A stretch of DNA of 64,000 bases from Enterococcus_D entomosocium (GCF_030441895.1 NZ_JARJAS010000013.1), one strand, 5' to 3'; counted from the stretch's first letter, positions 27,070 through 35,883 are shown. Notes: generated from the sequence alone by a model not told the origin. Numbers and translations are program-made.

Positions 27070-28104
27070 ATGAGACAAACAGAGATCTTGCTGCTTTTGG
27101 GCGTGTTTGTGGTTGGCCTTTTTGTGGTGTACTGGCTGAAAAAGCACCGACATGCGCGCCACAATCAAGCACTGGCAGCTCAGCTGAAGCGTTATCCCAG
27201 CGTGCGGAAAGCGTGGCTGGCAGCCGGGGTAAAAAGGGAAGCAGTCCTTTTGGTTCCCGGTTTAAAAAAAGCTACTGCCGCAGTTGCAACGACGGCAACG
27301 GCGAAAGCAGAAACGAGGCTGTACAAGCATGCGGATCAGTGTCAGGCAATGACTCCACAAGGGTTGGCCGTTTCGGAGGACTATTTGTTCCTCTCTGCGT
27401 ACTGTTCGCAGCAGGAACATCACTCACAGCTTTATATAATAGAAAGAACGAGCGGACGGCATCTGAAAACGGTGGTTCTGCCAAAACGCCCCCATGTCGG
27501 CGGATTAGTCTTTGATCGAGCAACGCAAGTGCTGTGGCTAACCATCACTGGGAAAGGAATGGGACGAGTGGCGTGTGTTTCTTTGCAGACACTGCTGGAA
27601 GATGATTCCTTGGCAACCAGTCAGCCGATCGCTTATCAGCAAGTCATCGAATTGGCAGGCATCACTCATAGCTCCTATTTGGCAGCCGATAGCGGTGAAC
27701 TTGTCTCAGGGACCTTTGCCTTGAAAAACGGTGGCGTGGTGGCGAATTATCCGCTGCCTGTTCTTTCAGACAGCGGTCGCAAAGCATCTCCTTGCATCAA
27801 GCCGCGTAAGAGAAGGGTCACCACCACGAAAGTCCAAAGTGTCGCCTTTACCACTGAATACTTGTTGCTGGCACGTTCCTTTGGACCAGGGTCGGCTGAG
27901 TTATGGGTCTTTTCAAAGGATGCAACGGTGCTGACCCGCAAACATGCGTTGCGGCGCATCAAGTTTCCCCATTACCTTGAACAGATCGTGGTAGAAAAAG
28001 GGCAGCTGTACTGCTTGTTTGAAAGTGGGGCATGGGCGTATCGGCAAAAAGGCGGCAGCATCGATGAAGTCGTGGTATTGGACCTTGCGACCTTACTTCA
28101 GTAA
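27070..28104 (+). CDS. Membrane-anchored protein of unknown function, possibly beta-propeller
   Basis: 344 residues. N-terminal transmembrane helix (about 4-24), a basic linker, then a soluble beta-rich region with repeated blade-like strings: LAVSEDYLFLSAYC, QLYIIERTSGRHLKTVVLP, HVGGLVFDRATQVLWLT, ELWVFSKD. This pattern suggests a propeller facing outward, but I do not recognise the family. Strong SD (AAGGAGG) before ATG 27070. GC content is higher than in its neighbours. Confidence 0.7.
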   Translation: MRQTEILLLLGVFVVGLFVVYWLKKHRHARHNQALAAQLKRYPSVRKAWLAAGVKREAVLLVPGLKKATAAVATTATAKAETRLYKHADQCQAMTPQGLAVSEDYLFLSAYCSQQEHHSQLYIIERTSGRHLKTVVLPKRPHVGGLVFDRATQVLWLTITGKGMGRVACVSLQTLLEDDSLATSQPIAYQQVIELAGITHSSYLAADSGELVSGTFALKNGGVVANYPLPVLSDSGRKASPCIKPRKRRVTTTKVQSVAFTTEYLLLARSFGPGSAELWVFSKDATVLTRKHALRRIKFPHYLEQIVVEKGQLYCLFESGAWAYRQKGGSIDEVVVLDLATLLQ

Positions 28105-28121
28105 GATAACTGCTTAAAAAG

Positions 28122-28151
28122 AAAAAAGACCAGCCTCTTAAGAAGCTGGTC
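28122..28151 (-). terminator. Terminator of the PepSY-like gene
   Basis: GACCAGC (28128-28134) / GCTGGTC (28145-28151); on the minus strand it is followed by a T-rich run. It lies between convergent genes. Confidence 0.7.
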
Positions 28152-28164
28152 GTAAGTGCAGTAA

Positions 28165-28509
28165 TTATTCCACGATTGCTCGTTGGATATCTAAGACGGT
28201 GCCGGTATGAGCATCTGCCAAAAATTCATAGGTGACAAGCTGTCCGTCTTCGGTGCGGGTGATGCCGCCAGTATATCCTTGGGAAGTGATCGCAAATTTG
28301 CGCAAAGGTTGTTTTTCGAAATTGATCCAAGAACCTTCGATCGGTCCTTCTTTGATAAACGCCGCTTTTATATTGTCTAAGACATCATCGGCATTCATGG
28401 CTTGCCTTTTCTTCAACCAGATCGTTGAAAAAATCCCTCCTGCAAAGCCAAGACCTAAACCGATGGTCAGTCCATTTTTAAAATAATGCAATGGATGCTC
28501 ATTCTCCAT
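28165..28509 (-). CDS. Small membrane-anchored PepSY-like protein
   Basis: 114 residues. N-terminal hydrophobic helix (about 13-32), then a compact domain: IKAAFIKEGPIEGSWINFEKQPLRK in two blocks, GYTGGITRTEDGQLVTYEFLADAHTG. The last strand-turn resembles PepSY domains (YEFxxDAxTG). SD AGGAGGGA. Function unknown; PepSY proteins often modulate peptidases. Confidence 0.65.
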   Translation of the reverse strand: MENEHPLHYFKNGLTIGLGLGFAGGIFSTIWLKKRQAMNADDVLDNIKAAFIKEGPIEGSWINFEKQPLRKFAITSQGYTGGITRTEDGQLVTYEFLADAHTGTVLDIQRAIVE

Positions 28510-28801
28510 CTAATGTCCCTCCTAAAGTAAGTTTTCCCGAATGTTTTGATCTCGGTGAAAGCACAGGTTCTCTTAACAATAGTTTACCATAGTTTAGAAA
28601 TATTCTATAAGAAAAATAACCAACAATAGAAATTTGCGCTATAATAAAGAATATCAGTAGGAATAAGGAGGAAGAGAGCACATCCGTTGTTTCACCCGAA
28701 AATTGCTGGAAAACACAGCAACAGCAAGCGTTGCTTTTTCAAAAAAAGCAGCTTTGTTTCTTTGGGGCAGCAAACAACTGATACGTGTTTCTCGAATGAT
28801 C

Positions 28802-29878
28802 ATGGAAGAAAAAACATTTCAACGTATCAAAGAACTAACGGAGTTACAAGGAACCAGCGGGTTTGAACACGACGTGCGAGCGTATATGCGTGAAGCGATG
28901 ACTCCATTGGTAGATGAAATCCAACAAGATGGCTTAGGCGGCATCTTCGGTTTGCGTCACCACCAAGAAGCAGATGCACCACGAGTGATGTTAGCTGCTC
29001 ACATGGACGAAGTTGGTTTCTTATTGACGACGATCACCGATCGCGGCTTATTCAAAGTCACTCCTTTAGGCGGATGGAACCCTTATGTAGTTTCTGCCCA
29101 ACGGTTTACATTGAAAACAGCGAAGGGCGATTACCCATGCGTTTCTTCTTCAGTACCGCCACATTTGTTGCGAGGAAGCAGCGGTCAAAAAAATGTCGAA
29201 GTGACAGATATTTTGTTTGATGCTGGTTTTGAATCAAAAGAAGAAGCAGAAAGCTTTGGCGTACGTCCTGGCGATACGATCGTCCCACAAGTGGAAACCA
29301 TCAAAACAGCAAATGGGAAAAACATCATCTCGAAAGCTTGGGACAACCGTTACGGCTGTGCGGTCGTATTAGAAGCACTTGAAGCCTTGAAAGAGGAAAC
29401 ATTAGGCCATACGTTGATTGCTGGTGCCAACGTTCAGGAAGAAGTCGGCTTACGGGGTTCTCGTCCGTCTGTGACAAAATTCAAACCAGACTTGTTCTTT
29501 GCAGTAGATTGCTCGCCAGCGGATGACACAGTCACGAAAAATGGCACCTTTGGTCATCTAGGAGCCGGGACTTTGATGCGAATCTATGATCCAGGCATGA
29601 TCATGTTGCCACGGATGAAAGAATTCTTGTTGGATACAGCAGAAAGCAACAACATTCCTTACCAATACTTTGTTTCAAAAGGTGGTACCGATGCTGGTGC
29701 AGCACACATGGCAAATGAAGGGATCCCAAGTTCTGTCATCGGTGTTCCTGGACGTTACATCCATACTCACCAAACCCTATTCAGTATCGCTGATTTTGAA
29801 GCGGCACGGGAAATGGTGATTCAAGTCTTGAAAGGTTTGGATCGTTCCACTGTTGATACGATCTTGGCTGGACAATAA
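28802..29878 (+). CDS. pepA: M42-family glutamyl aminopeptidase (PepA-like)
   Basis: 358 residues if read from ATG 28802. Metal-site motifs: LAAHMDEVGF, SKAWDNRYGCAV, NVQEEVGLRGS, FAVDCSPADD and IHTHQ. M42 enzymes form large dodecameric complexes that trim N-terminal Glu/Asp. The start is uncertain: the only good SD (AAGGAGG, 28665-28671) lies 130 bp upstream with no start codon at the right distance, and ATG 28802 has no SD. An alternative TTG at 28703 would add 33 atypical residues. Confidence 0.9.
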   Translation: MEEKTFQRIKELTELQGTSGFEHDVRAYMREAMTPLVDEIQQDGLGGIFGLRHHQEADAPRVMLAAHMDEVGFLLTTITDRGLFKVTPLGGWNPYVVSAQRFTLKTAKGDYPCVSSSVPPHLLRGSSGQKNVEVTDILFDAGFESKEEAESFGVRPGDTIVPQVETIKTANGKNIISKAWDNRYGCAVVLEALEALKEETLGHTLIAGANVQEEVGLRGSRPSVTKFKPDLFFAVDCSPADDTVTKNGTFGHLGAGTLMRIYDPGMIMLPRMKEFLLDTAESNNIPYQYFVSKGGTDAGAAHMANEGIPSSVIGVPGRYIHTHQTLFSIADFEAAREMVIQVLKGLDRSTVDTILAGQ

Positions 29879-29896
29879 GCTAGAACGAACGAAAGC

Positions 29897-29927
29897 AAAG
29901 AGACAGCAATCCGTTGTCTCTTTTTTT
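29897..29927 (+). terminator. Terminator after pepA
   Basis: AAAGAGACA / TTGTCTCTTT with T7. Confidence 0.8.
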
Positions 29928-30010
29928 CTGCAGGGGTTCTGAGACCAGCATGTCAGTTGGTAGTCCCTGAAAGAAAGGTGTATACTTAAAGAAAAGAAAG
30001 TGGTGAGTAT

Positions 30011-30331
30011 TTGATTATTCCAAAAGATTTAGCAGAGTTAGCAACATATGTGGAGAAAGGCAAAAATGTCTTCTTTTTCACCGCCGATTGGTGTGGCGAT
30101 TGTCGATATATCAAACCGCAATTGCCTGAGATCGAAGCGGATTTTCCAGCGCTTCAGTTTATCGAAGTCGACCGTGATGAATACATGGATGTAGCGGTTG
30201 AATGGAACATTTTTGGTATTCCTAGCCTCGTCGTTATCGAAGACGGCAAGGAGCTGGGACGGTTAGTTAACAAGGATCGCAAAACCAAAGAAGAGATCGA
30301 AGCCTTTTTAACCAGCGTACAATCAGCATAG
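30011..30331 (+). CDS. Thioredoxin family protein
   Basis: 106 residues from TTG 30011 (SD-like GGTGAG). Active site WCGDC (Cys28, Cys31) and cis-proline segment FGIPSLVV. A YtpP-like thioredoxin. Followed 12 bp later by the universal stress protein gene, so co-transcribed. Confidence 0.88.
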   Translation: MIIPKDLAELATYVEKGKNVFFFTADWCGDCRYIKPQLPEIEADFPALQFIEVDRDEYMDVAVEWNIFGIPSLVVIEDGKELGRLVNKDRKTKEEIEAFLTSVQSA

Positions 30332-30343
30332 GAGGGGAAAAAG

Positions 30344-30805
30344 ATGGAAGCACAAAGATATCAAAACATTTTAGTAGGGATCGACGGTTCAGATCAAGCG
30401 ATGTCAGCCTTCAAAAAAGCAGTGGAAGTCGCTCGTCGAAACCAAGGGAAGGTCTATGCCGCAACGATCATCGATCAGCAAGTGCCGACCATGATGGGTT
30501 ATGCACCTTTGGATAGTTCCATCTTAGAACAAGAAAAAGACACGGCGAAAAATCTGATCGACGACTGCAAAGCCTACGCAAAATCAGTGGATTTTGATCT
30601 AGTAGAAGGCATCGTCGCTTACGGCTCCATCAAAGACGCCCTTGCCACCCAATTACCGGATCAATACGACATCGATTTGATCATGGTGGGGCAATCCGGG
30701 CTGAACGCCGTGGAACGCTTCATGATGGGGAGTGTCGCCAGCTTCGTTATCCGTGAAGCCCGGTGCGACGTGCTGATCGTATCACCTGAAGAAACCAAAG
30801 CGTAA
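30344..30805 (+). CDS. Universal stress protein (UspA family)
   Basis: 153 residues. N-terminal ILVGIDGSDQAMSAFKKAVE and C-terminal ATP-binding pattern GQSGLNAVERFMMGSVASFV, fitting the G-x2-G-x9-G-(S/T) signature. SD AGGAGGGG. Probably expressed with the thioredoxin. Confidence 0.92.
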   Translation: MEAQRYQNILVGIDGSDQAMSAFKKAVEVARRNQGKVYAATIIDQQVPTMMGYAPLDSSILEQEKDTAKNLIDDCKAYAKSVDFDLVEGIVAYGSIKDALATQLPDQYDIDLIMVGQSGLNAVERFMMGSVASFVIREARCDVLIVSPEETKA

Positions 30806-30888
30806 GGTCATTTTGGAAAAAATAAGCTTGTCGTTGCCGTGTTCTTTTCCATAGTTTGCATGGTAGTAACAAGTGACAAAAGGAAGTT

Positions 30889-30966
30889 CCTGAGAACCAG
30901 CGGTTTTGCTCGCTAGTGAAGCATTGTCTTTAGCAAATGAGCAGTAGCTGGTTTTCAGGCTTTTTT
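30889..30966 (+). terminator. Large branched terminator
   Basis: Outer 13-bp stem CCTGAGAACCAGC (30889-30901) / GCTGGTTTTCAGG (30947-30959), inner TGCTC / GAGCA and GCTA / TAGC stems, then T6. It shares the inner 12-mer CATTTGCTAAAG (minus strand here) with the terminator at 5716-5795. Confidence 0.75.
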
Positions 30967-31077
30967 GTCTTTGAAAATAACTAGAATTTCAAGGAAAACA
31001 AAGAAATTCCATGACGGATGCCGAAAAATTTGATAAGATTATGGGCGGAATGTGTAAGTACCTAAGGAGGAAAAAAC

Positions 31078-31692
31078 GTGATTTTTGCTTATAACAAAGA
31101 ATATGTCAGTGATACACTGCTTGCCATCACAGCAGATGATAAAGGATTAGAACAAACCGTCGAACGCAAAGGCAATGTTGCCCAAATCAAAAATGAAGAA
31201 GGCACGATCGTTGGCTGGAACTTTTTTGCGATCTCAGAAGTGATGACGATCGAAGGCCGTGGTCAAGTGACGTTGACGAAAGAACAAATCCAACAATTGA
31301 ACACCATGATCAAAGAAGCAGGATTCAGCGAAGAACTGCCTGCAGATACGGAACCAAAAATCGTCGTTGGCTATGTGAGATCTTGTGTGGAACATCCAGA
31401 CAGCGACCATCTTTCTATCACGGAAACAGAAGTTGGAGATGGGAAAGTCTTGCAAATCGTCTGTGGCGCTGCCAATATTCGTAAAGGATTGAAAGTCGTT
31501 GTCGCAAAACCTGGCGCAATGATGCCGGATGGCTTGATGATTTGGCCGGGGACACTTCGTGGCGTAGAAAGCTTCGGAATGATCTGTTCTGCTAAAGAAC
31601 TACATTTAGAAGGTGCCCCAATGAAAAAAGGCATCCTTGAGCTGCCTCAAGATGCCGTTGTAGGTGAAGCTTTTCCAGTCGGTAAAGCCTAA
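31078..31692 (+). CDS. ytpR: YtpR-type tRNA-binding domain protein
   Basis: 204 residues from GTG 31078 (SD AAGGAGG). A DUF4479-like N-terminal domain of about 95 residues is followed by an EMAP/PheT-type OB-fold: VVGYVRSCVEHPDSDHLSI, VCGAANIRKGLKVVVAKPGA, GMICSAKELHL. Similar to the N-terminal module of PheT but stand-alone. Function is not fully established. Confidence 0.9.
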   Translation: MIFAYNKEYVSDTLLAITADDKGLEQTVERKGNVAQIKNEEGTIVGWNFFAISEVMTIEGRGQVTLTKEQIQQLNTMIKEAGFSEELPADTEPKIVVGYVRSCVEHPDSDHLSITETEVGDGKVLQIVCGAANIRKGLKVVVAKPGAMMPDGLMIWPGTLRGVESFGMICSAKELHLEGAPMKKGILELPQDAVVGEAFPVGKA

Positions 31693-31735
31693 AAAATGAA
31701 CTGCCGCTTCCTGTTTTTGCGGCAGTTCATTTTTT
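31692..31735. terminator. Bidirectional terminator between ytpR and htrA
   Basis: AATGAACTGCCGC / GCGGCAGTTCATT flanked by A6 and T5 runs, between convergent genes. Confidence 0.85.
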
Positions 31736-31759
31736 GATTGTTTCGATTGGTTTTGGTAA

Positions 31760-33064
31760 TTAGTTGCTGCTGTCTGTTGATTGTTCGTTGATCGATGTAT
31801 CAACGGAAAGTTTTACTTCTGCTGTTTTTTCTTCATCACCACGATAGAAGGTTACAGTGATCGTGTCACCGACTTTGTGTTTGTACAACGCAGATTGCAG
31901 ATCCGTTGTGGTGCTGACTTCTGTGTCATCGATTTTCGTGATAACGTCATATTGTTGCAATCCTGCTTGTTCTGCTGGTGTTGCATTGTTGACTGAGTAG
32001 ATCACAACGCCTGAAGTTACAGATGAAGGAACTTTCAAGATTTGTTCTTGTTGTTGTGATGTGATTGAACCTAAATCAATCGTTTGGATCCCTAGTGCAG
32101 GGCGAACCACTTTGCCGTCTGCTTCTAGTTGATTGATGATTTCAACGACATCGTTACTTGGGATCGCAAAGCCCATCCCTTCGACACTAACACCTGAAGC
32201 AGAGCCAGAGGTGCTGGCGATTTTACTTGAGTTGATCCCAATCACTTGACCATCAACGTTGATCAGTGGACCACCTGAGTTCCCTGGGTTGATCGCAGCA
32301 TCCGTTTGGATCGCATTGATACTGATCGTACCACCAGATTCGTTTTGGCTTGTTACTTGACGATTCAAGGAAGACACGATCCCTTGTGTCACAGAGTTTG
32401 CATAGTCAGAGCCTAGAGGAGAACCGATCGCGATTGCTGGTTCGCCGACTTTCAAGGCACTTGAATCGCCAAATGTTGCGGCAGTTGTAACTTTTTCAGA
32501 AGAGATTTTTAAGACGGCTAAGTCTGTGTAAGAATCGGTACCTACCAATTCAGCTTTGACTTTTGTACCATCTGCTAAGACAACTTCCAAACCATCTTGA
32601 CCTTCAACTACGTGGTTGTTGGTTACGACATAGGCATCGTCGCCATCGATTTTGTAGATGACACCACTCCCTTCAGAAGAAGCTTCTAAGGCGCTGTCGT
32701 CTTCGCTTTGGCTATCGCCTTCACTTTGTCCACCTTGCTGACCAAAGAGGCTGTTCCAGTCGTTGCTTTGACTTTGTTGTAGATTAATGATGGAAACCAC
32801 CGAATCTTGTACTTTTTCAACTGCCTCAGTGACATCGCTAGTCACATCAAGTTTTACATTGGATACTTGGGTTTGTCCGTTAGAATCTTGGACCCCGCTG
32901 TTGGTCGTGGTTTCTGGTGTTGAAGTCAAGGATGAACCCATTGCCAGATACAGACCGCCGAAGGTCAATAATCCGCCGACCATACCGCCTAAAATCCCAA
33001 TACCTAATCGTTTTAATAAACCAGGAGAAGTTTTCTTACCTGGTGTGACATATTTTCTTGCCAT
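31760..33064 (-). CDS. htrA: HtrA/DegP-like serine protease with PDZ domain
   Basis: 434 residues. Short cytoplasmic N-terminus, one transmembrane helix (about 18-38), a Ser/Gln-rich linker, a trypsin-like domain with catalytic His (VTNNHVV), Asp (SYTDLAVLKI) and Ser (NPGNSGGPLI), and one C-terminal PDZ domain (VRPALGIQTIDLG onward). Surface quality-control protease. It is divergent from rlmH across a DnaA-box-rich spacer, a gene pair also seen together in other Firmicutes. Confidence 0.93.
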   Translation of the reverse strand: MARKYVTPGKKTSPGLLKRLGIGILGGMVGGLLTFGGLYLAMGSSLTSTPETTTNSGVQDSNGQTQVSNVKLDVTSDVTEAVEKVQDSVVSIINLQQSQSNDWNSLFGQQGGQSEGDSQSEDDSALEASSEGSGVIYKIDGDDAYVVTNNHVVEGQDGLEVVLADGTKVKAELVGTDSYTDLAVLKISSEKVTTAATFGDSSALKVGEPAIAIGSPLGSDYANSVTQGIVSSLNRQVTSQNESGGTISINAIQTDAAINPGNSGGPLINVDGQVIGINSSKIASTSGSASGVSVEGMGFAIPSNDVVEIINQLEADGKVVRPALGIQTIDLGSITSQQQEQILKVPSSVTSGVVIYSVNNATPAEQAGLQQYDVITKIDDTEVSTTTDLQSALYKHKVGDTITVTFYRGDEEKTAEVKLSVDTSINEQSTDSSN

Positions 33065-33260
33065 TACTATTTCCCCCTTAATGAATAATTCGTTATAATC
33101 AGTATATTCCTTCTATCTGAGATTAGTCTACTAAGAGATTTTGAAAAAAATATGAAGAAGTTGCGTAAGAATCTGTTTCAAACGATGAAATTTTCTTCGT
33201 AAGACCCGTTCATTTTTGAATAAAAATAGCAGAGAAATCTGGGGAGAAGTAAAGGTCTTT

Positions 33261-33281
33261 TTATCCACAGTGTGTGGACAA
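33261..33281. promoter_or_regulatory. Inverted pair of DnaA boxes
   Basis: A perfect TTATCCACA on the plus strand (33261-33269) and TTGTCCACA on the minus strand (33273-33281), separated by 3 bp. It lies in the htrA-rlmH spacer. Confidence 0.7.
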
Positions 33282-33382
33282 ACTTGATGGGGTTGGTTGG
33301 GTGGATGAAGAAATCGTTGAAGTGTCGCAGTTTTATAGATAAGATAGAAGGATTTCAAAGAAAGTCAAAGTGTGTAAAAGGT

Positions 33383-33402
33383 TGTGGATAGCATTGTCCA
33401 CA
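33383..33402. promoter_or_regulatory. Second inverted pair of DnaA boxes
   Basis: CTATCCACA on the minus strand (33383-33391) and TTGTCCACA on the plus strand (33394-33402), just upstream of rlmH. Another 8/9 match, TTATCCACC, lies at 33945-33953 between rlmH and truA. Confidence 0.6.
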
Positions 33403-33437
33403 TTTTCATAAAATAAGGGGATAACGAGGAGGGACCT

Positions 33438-33917
33438 ATGAAAATCAAAATCGTCACAGTAGGAAAACTAAAAGAAAAGTACCTCGTTCAAGGAATCAAC
33501 GAGTACGCCAAACGATTGGGGGCATACGCAAAGCTTGAGTTTATCGAAGTACCAGATGAAAAAGCACCAGAAACCTTGAGTGAAGCCCAAATGCTGCAAA
33601 TCAAAGAAAAAGAAGGCCAGCGCATTTTAGCCAAAATCAAAGACACCGAATATGTCTTTGCCTTAGCAATCGAAGGCACCAATCCCACCAGCGAAGCCTT
33701 CGCCAAACAAATCGATCAACTCGGCATCCAAGGAAAAAGCCAACTGACCTTCGTCATCGGCGGATCCCTAGGCTTAAGCCAAGAAGTCATGACTCGCAGT
33801 GATGCCAAAATCTCCTTTGGCAAAATGACCTACCCCCACCAACTCATGAAACTGATCTTATTGGAGCAGATTTATCGCGCGTATCGAATCAATACGGGGG
33901 CGCCTTATCATAAGTAA
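33438..33917 (+). CDS. rlmH: 23S rRNA (pseudouridine1915-N3)-methyltransferase
   Basis: 159 residues, the full family length. SPOUT fold signature FVIGGSLGLS and the C-terminal knot KMTYPHQLMKLILLEQIYRAY, INTGAPYHK. Methylates pseudouridine 1915 in helix 69 of 23S rRNA. SD GAGGAGGG before ATG. Confidence 0.96.
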   Translation: MKIKIVTVGKLKEKYLVQGINEYAKRLGAYAKLEFIEVPDEKAPETLSEAQMLQIKEKEGQRILAKIKDTEYVFALAIEGTNPTSEAFAKQIDQLGIQGKSQLTFVIGGSLGLSQEVMTRSDAKISFGKMTYPHQLMKLILLEQIYRAYRINTGAPYHK

Positions 33918-33982
33918 ATATCTCAAGCAATATAATAGAAAAAATTATCCACCGGTACTACCGGTAAAAAGGAGCAACAACC

Positions 33983-34720
33983 ATGCGAAATATCAAACTA
34001 ACGATTGAATACGACGGCAAGCGCTACTTAGGGTGGCAACGACTAGGAGATTCTGAAAAAACGATCCAAGAAAAAGTTGAAGGGGTCATCAAATTATTGA
34101 CGGGAGAAGAAATTGAGATCGTGGGTTCTGGTAGAACCGATGCGGGCACACATGCTCGAGGACAAGTGGCAAATTTCAAGACGACCCATCAAATGAGTTT
34201 GCCAGAGATGCAGCAGTTCTTTAACCGCTATTTGCCGCAAGACATCGTTGTCAACAAGATTGAAGAAGTGCCTGAACGATTCCATGCACGCTATCACGCT
34301 AAAGGCAAGCAATACAGCTATTATGTTTGGAACAACGCGATCCCATCGGTCTTTGCTCGCAATACCAGTTTTCATTGCCCGCAGCCCCTTGATTTGGAAA
34401 AAATGCAGCAAGCGGCTGAGAAGTTGATCGGCACCCATGATTTTATTGGCTTTTCTGCGTTGAAAAAATCAAAAAAATCAACGGTGCGCACAATCGATGA
34501 AATCACTATCACACCAGAAGGCGACCTATTGCGGTTTACCTTCAAAGGCAACGGCTTTTTGCATAAAATGGTCCGAATCTTGACAGGCACACTGATTGCC
34601 ATTGGCGATGGCACGCTACCGCCAGAAGTGATCGATCAAGTGTTAGCCGATAAAGTACGACAAGCAGCTGGTGAAACAGTGCCTTCTCATGGCTTATTTC
34701 TAGATGAGGTGTATTATTAA
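33983..34720 (+). CDS. truA: tRNA pseudouridine(38-40) synthase
   Basis: 245 residues. Catalytic Asp in GSGRTDAGTHARGQVANF; C-terminal HKMVRILTGTLIAIGDG. Isomerises uridines 38-40 in the anticodon arm of tRNAs. SD AAGGAG before ATG. Confidence 0.94.
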   Translation: MRNIKLTIEYDGKRYLGWQRLGDSEKTIQEKVEGVIKLLTGEEIEIVGSGRTDAGTHARGQVANFKTTHQMSLPEMQQFFNRYLPQDIVVNKIEEVPERFHARYHAKGKQYSYYVWNNAIPSVFARNTSFHCPQPLDLEKMQQAAEKLIGTHDFIGFSALKKSKKSTVRTIDEITITPEGDLLRFTFKGNGFLHKMVRILTGTLIAIGDGTLPPEVIDQVLADKVRQAAGETVPSHGLFLDEVYY

Positions 34721-34762
34721 AAGAAACATGGTAATGGCTATTTAAGGAAAGGAGATCATCTA

Positions 34763-35536
34763 TTGATCACATTAAAATCCCCGCGAGAGATCGAACAAAT
34801 GAAAACTTCTGGTCGTATCTTGGCAAGTATTCACGAGCAGCTACGGGAAAAAATCGTTCCCGGTATCACCACGAACCAAATCAACGCCTTTGTCCATCAA
34901 CAGATAGAAGCTGCAGGGGCAACAGCCGCGCAAATCGGGTTTGAAGGGTATGAATTTGCGACGTGTATCAGTGTCAATGAAGAGATTTGTCATGGTTTCC
35001 CTTCAGAATATGTTTTAAAATCAGGCGATGTCGTCAAAGTCGATTTTTGTGTCGATTACAAAGGAGCAATCTCTGACAGCTGTTGGACATATGCTGTAGG
35101 AGAGATTTCGCCAGAACATCAAGCACTGATGGAAGTAACGAAAGAAGCCTTGATGAGAGGCATCGAGCAAGCACAGGTTGGCAACCGAGTCGGCGATATT
35201 GGTTATGCGATCCAAAGCTTCGCTGAAGAAAAAGGGTATGGTGTCGTGCGGGACTTTATTGCTCACGGCATTGGCCCAACCATTCATGAAGAACCATTCT
35301 TTCCTCATTTCGGGTTACCTGGCAAAGGAATTCGTTTGAAAGAGGGCATGACGATCACCATCGAACCGATGATCACGATCGGCACTTGGCGCATGAAGAT
35401 GGACCCAAACGGCTGGACAGCACGCACGATTGACGGGAGCTATTGTGCCCAATATGAACATTCGATCGCCATCACCAAAGAAGGTCCAGTCATCATGACG
35501 TTGCAAAAGGAAGAAACTCCAACACAAGGCCGATAG
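34763..35536 (+). CDS. map: Type I methionine aminopeptidase
   Basis: 257 residues from TTG 34763 (SD AAAGGAG). Metal ligands in VDFCVDYKGAISDSCW, AHGIGPTIHEEP, TIEPMI and YEHSIAIT. Removes N-terminal Met. The C-terminus lacks any SH3-like extension. Confidence 0.95.
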   Translation: MITLKSPREIEQMKTSGRILASIHEQLREKIVPGITTNQINAFVHQQIEAAGATAAQIGFEGYEFATCISVNEEICHGFPSEYVLKSGDVVKVDFCVDYKGAISDSCWTYAVGEISPEHQALMEVTKEALMRGIEQAQVGNRVGDIGYAIQSFAEEKGYGVVRDFIAHGIGPTIHEEPFFPHFGLPGKGIRLKEGMTITIEPMITIGTWRMKMDPNGWTARTIDGSYCAQYEHSIAITKEGPVIMTLQKEETPTQGR

Positions 35537-35552
35537 AATAGAAGAAAATACG

Positions 35553-35588
35553 AAAATCGTTCGAGTGTTTCTACACGAACGATTTTTT
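35553..35588 (+). terminator. Terminator after map
   Basis: AAAATCGTTCG (35553-35563) / CGAACGATTTT (35576-35586), T6 run. Confidence 0.85.
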
Positions 35589-35596
35589 GCATTTAC

Positions 35597-35883
35597 TTGT
35601 CGAAGTTGCGAAGCTAGGGTACAGCACAGTCAAATAGGAAGAAAAGTAGGTCTTTTTAGGAAATGATTATGAAACAATCAAACTACTTCCAGTAGAAGCT
35701 TTTTGGAGTAAACATTCAAAGATATAAAAGCTGGAAATAAGAAGAGCCGGTATCGAATCATTTTTTGGTTATTTTCTTTTTAAAATATTGTCATAGTTTT
35801 GAGAGAACCAAAAAAATTCTCGGAAAAATCAGAATCGTTAAATTTAGAAGTTATTATTCATCTATATTTATATCTTTACATCC
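35597..35883 (+). other. Gene-free stretch with an apparently orphan promoter
   Basis: TTGTCG (35597-35602), 17 bp, TACAGC (35620-35625) looks like a promoter but no gene follows. The sequence after it, including AGGAAATGATTATGAAACAA, resembles the promoter/start region of msrA (39004-39105) at low identity, then meets a stop within about ten codons. It may be a decayed gene start. Nothing else recognised. Confidence 0.35.

Noticed and set aside
27027..27515. 162-residue plus-strand ORF overlapping the propeller-like gene
   Set aside because: Out-of-frame shadow of the gene starting at 27070, which has the SD, signal-anchor and longer frame.
33261..33402. Chromosomal replication origin
   Set aside because: DnaA boxes are present, but there is no dnaA, dnaN, AT-rich unwinding tract or DnaA-trio that I can support; kept as a DnaA-box cluster only.
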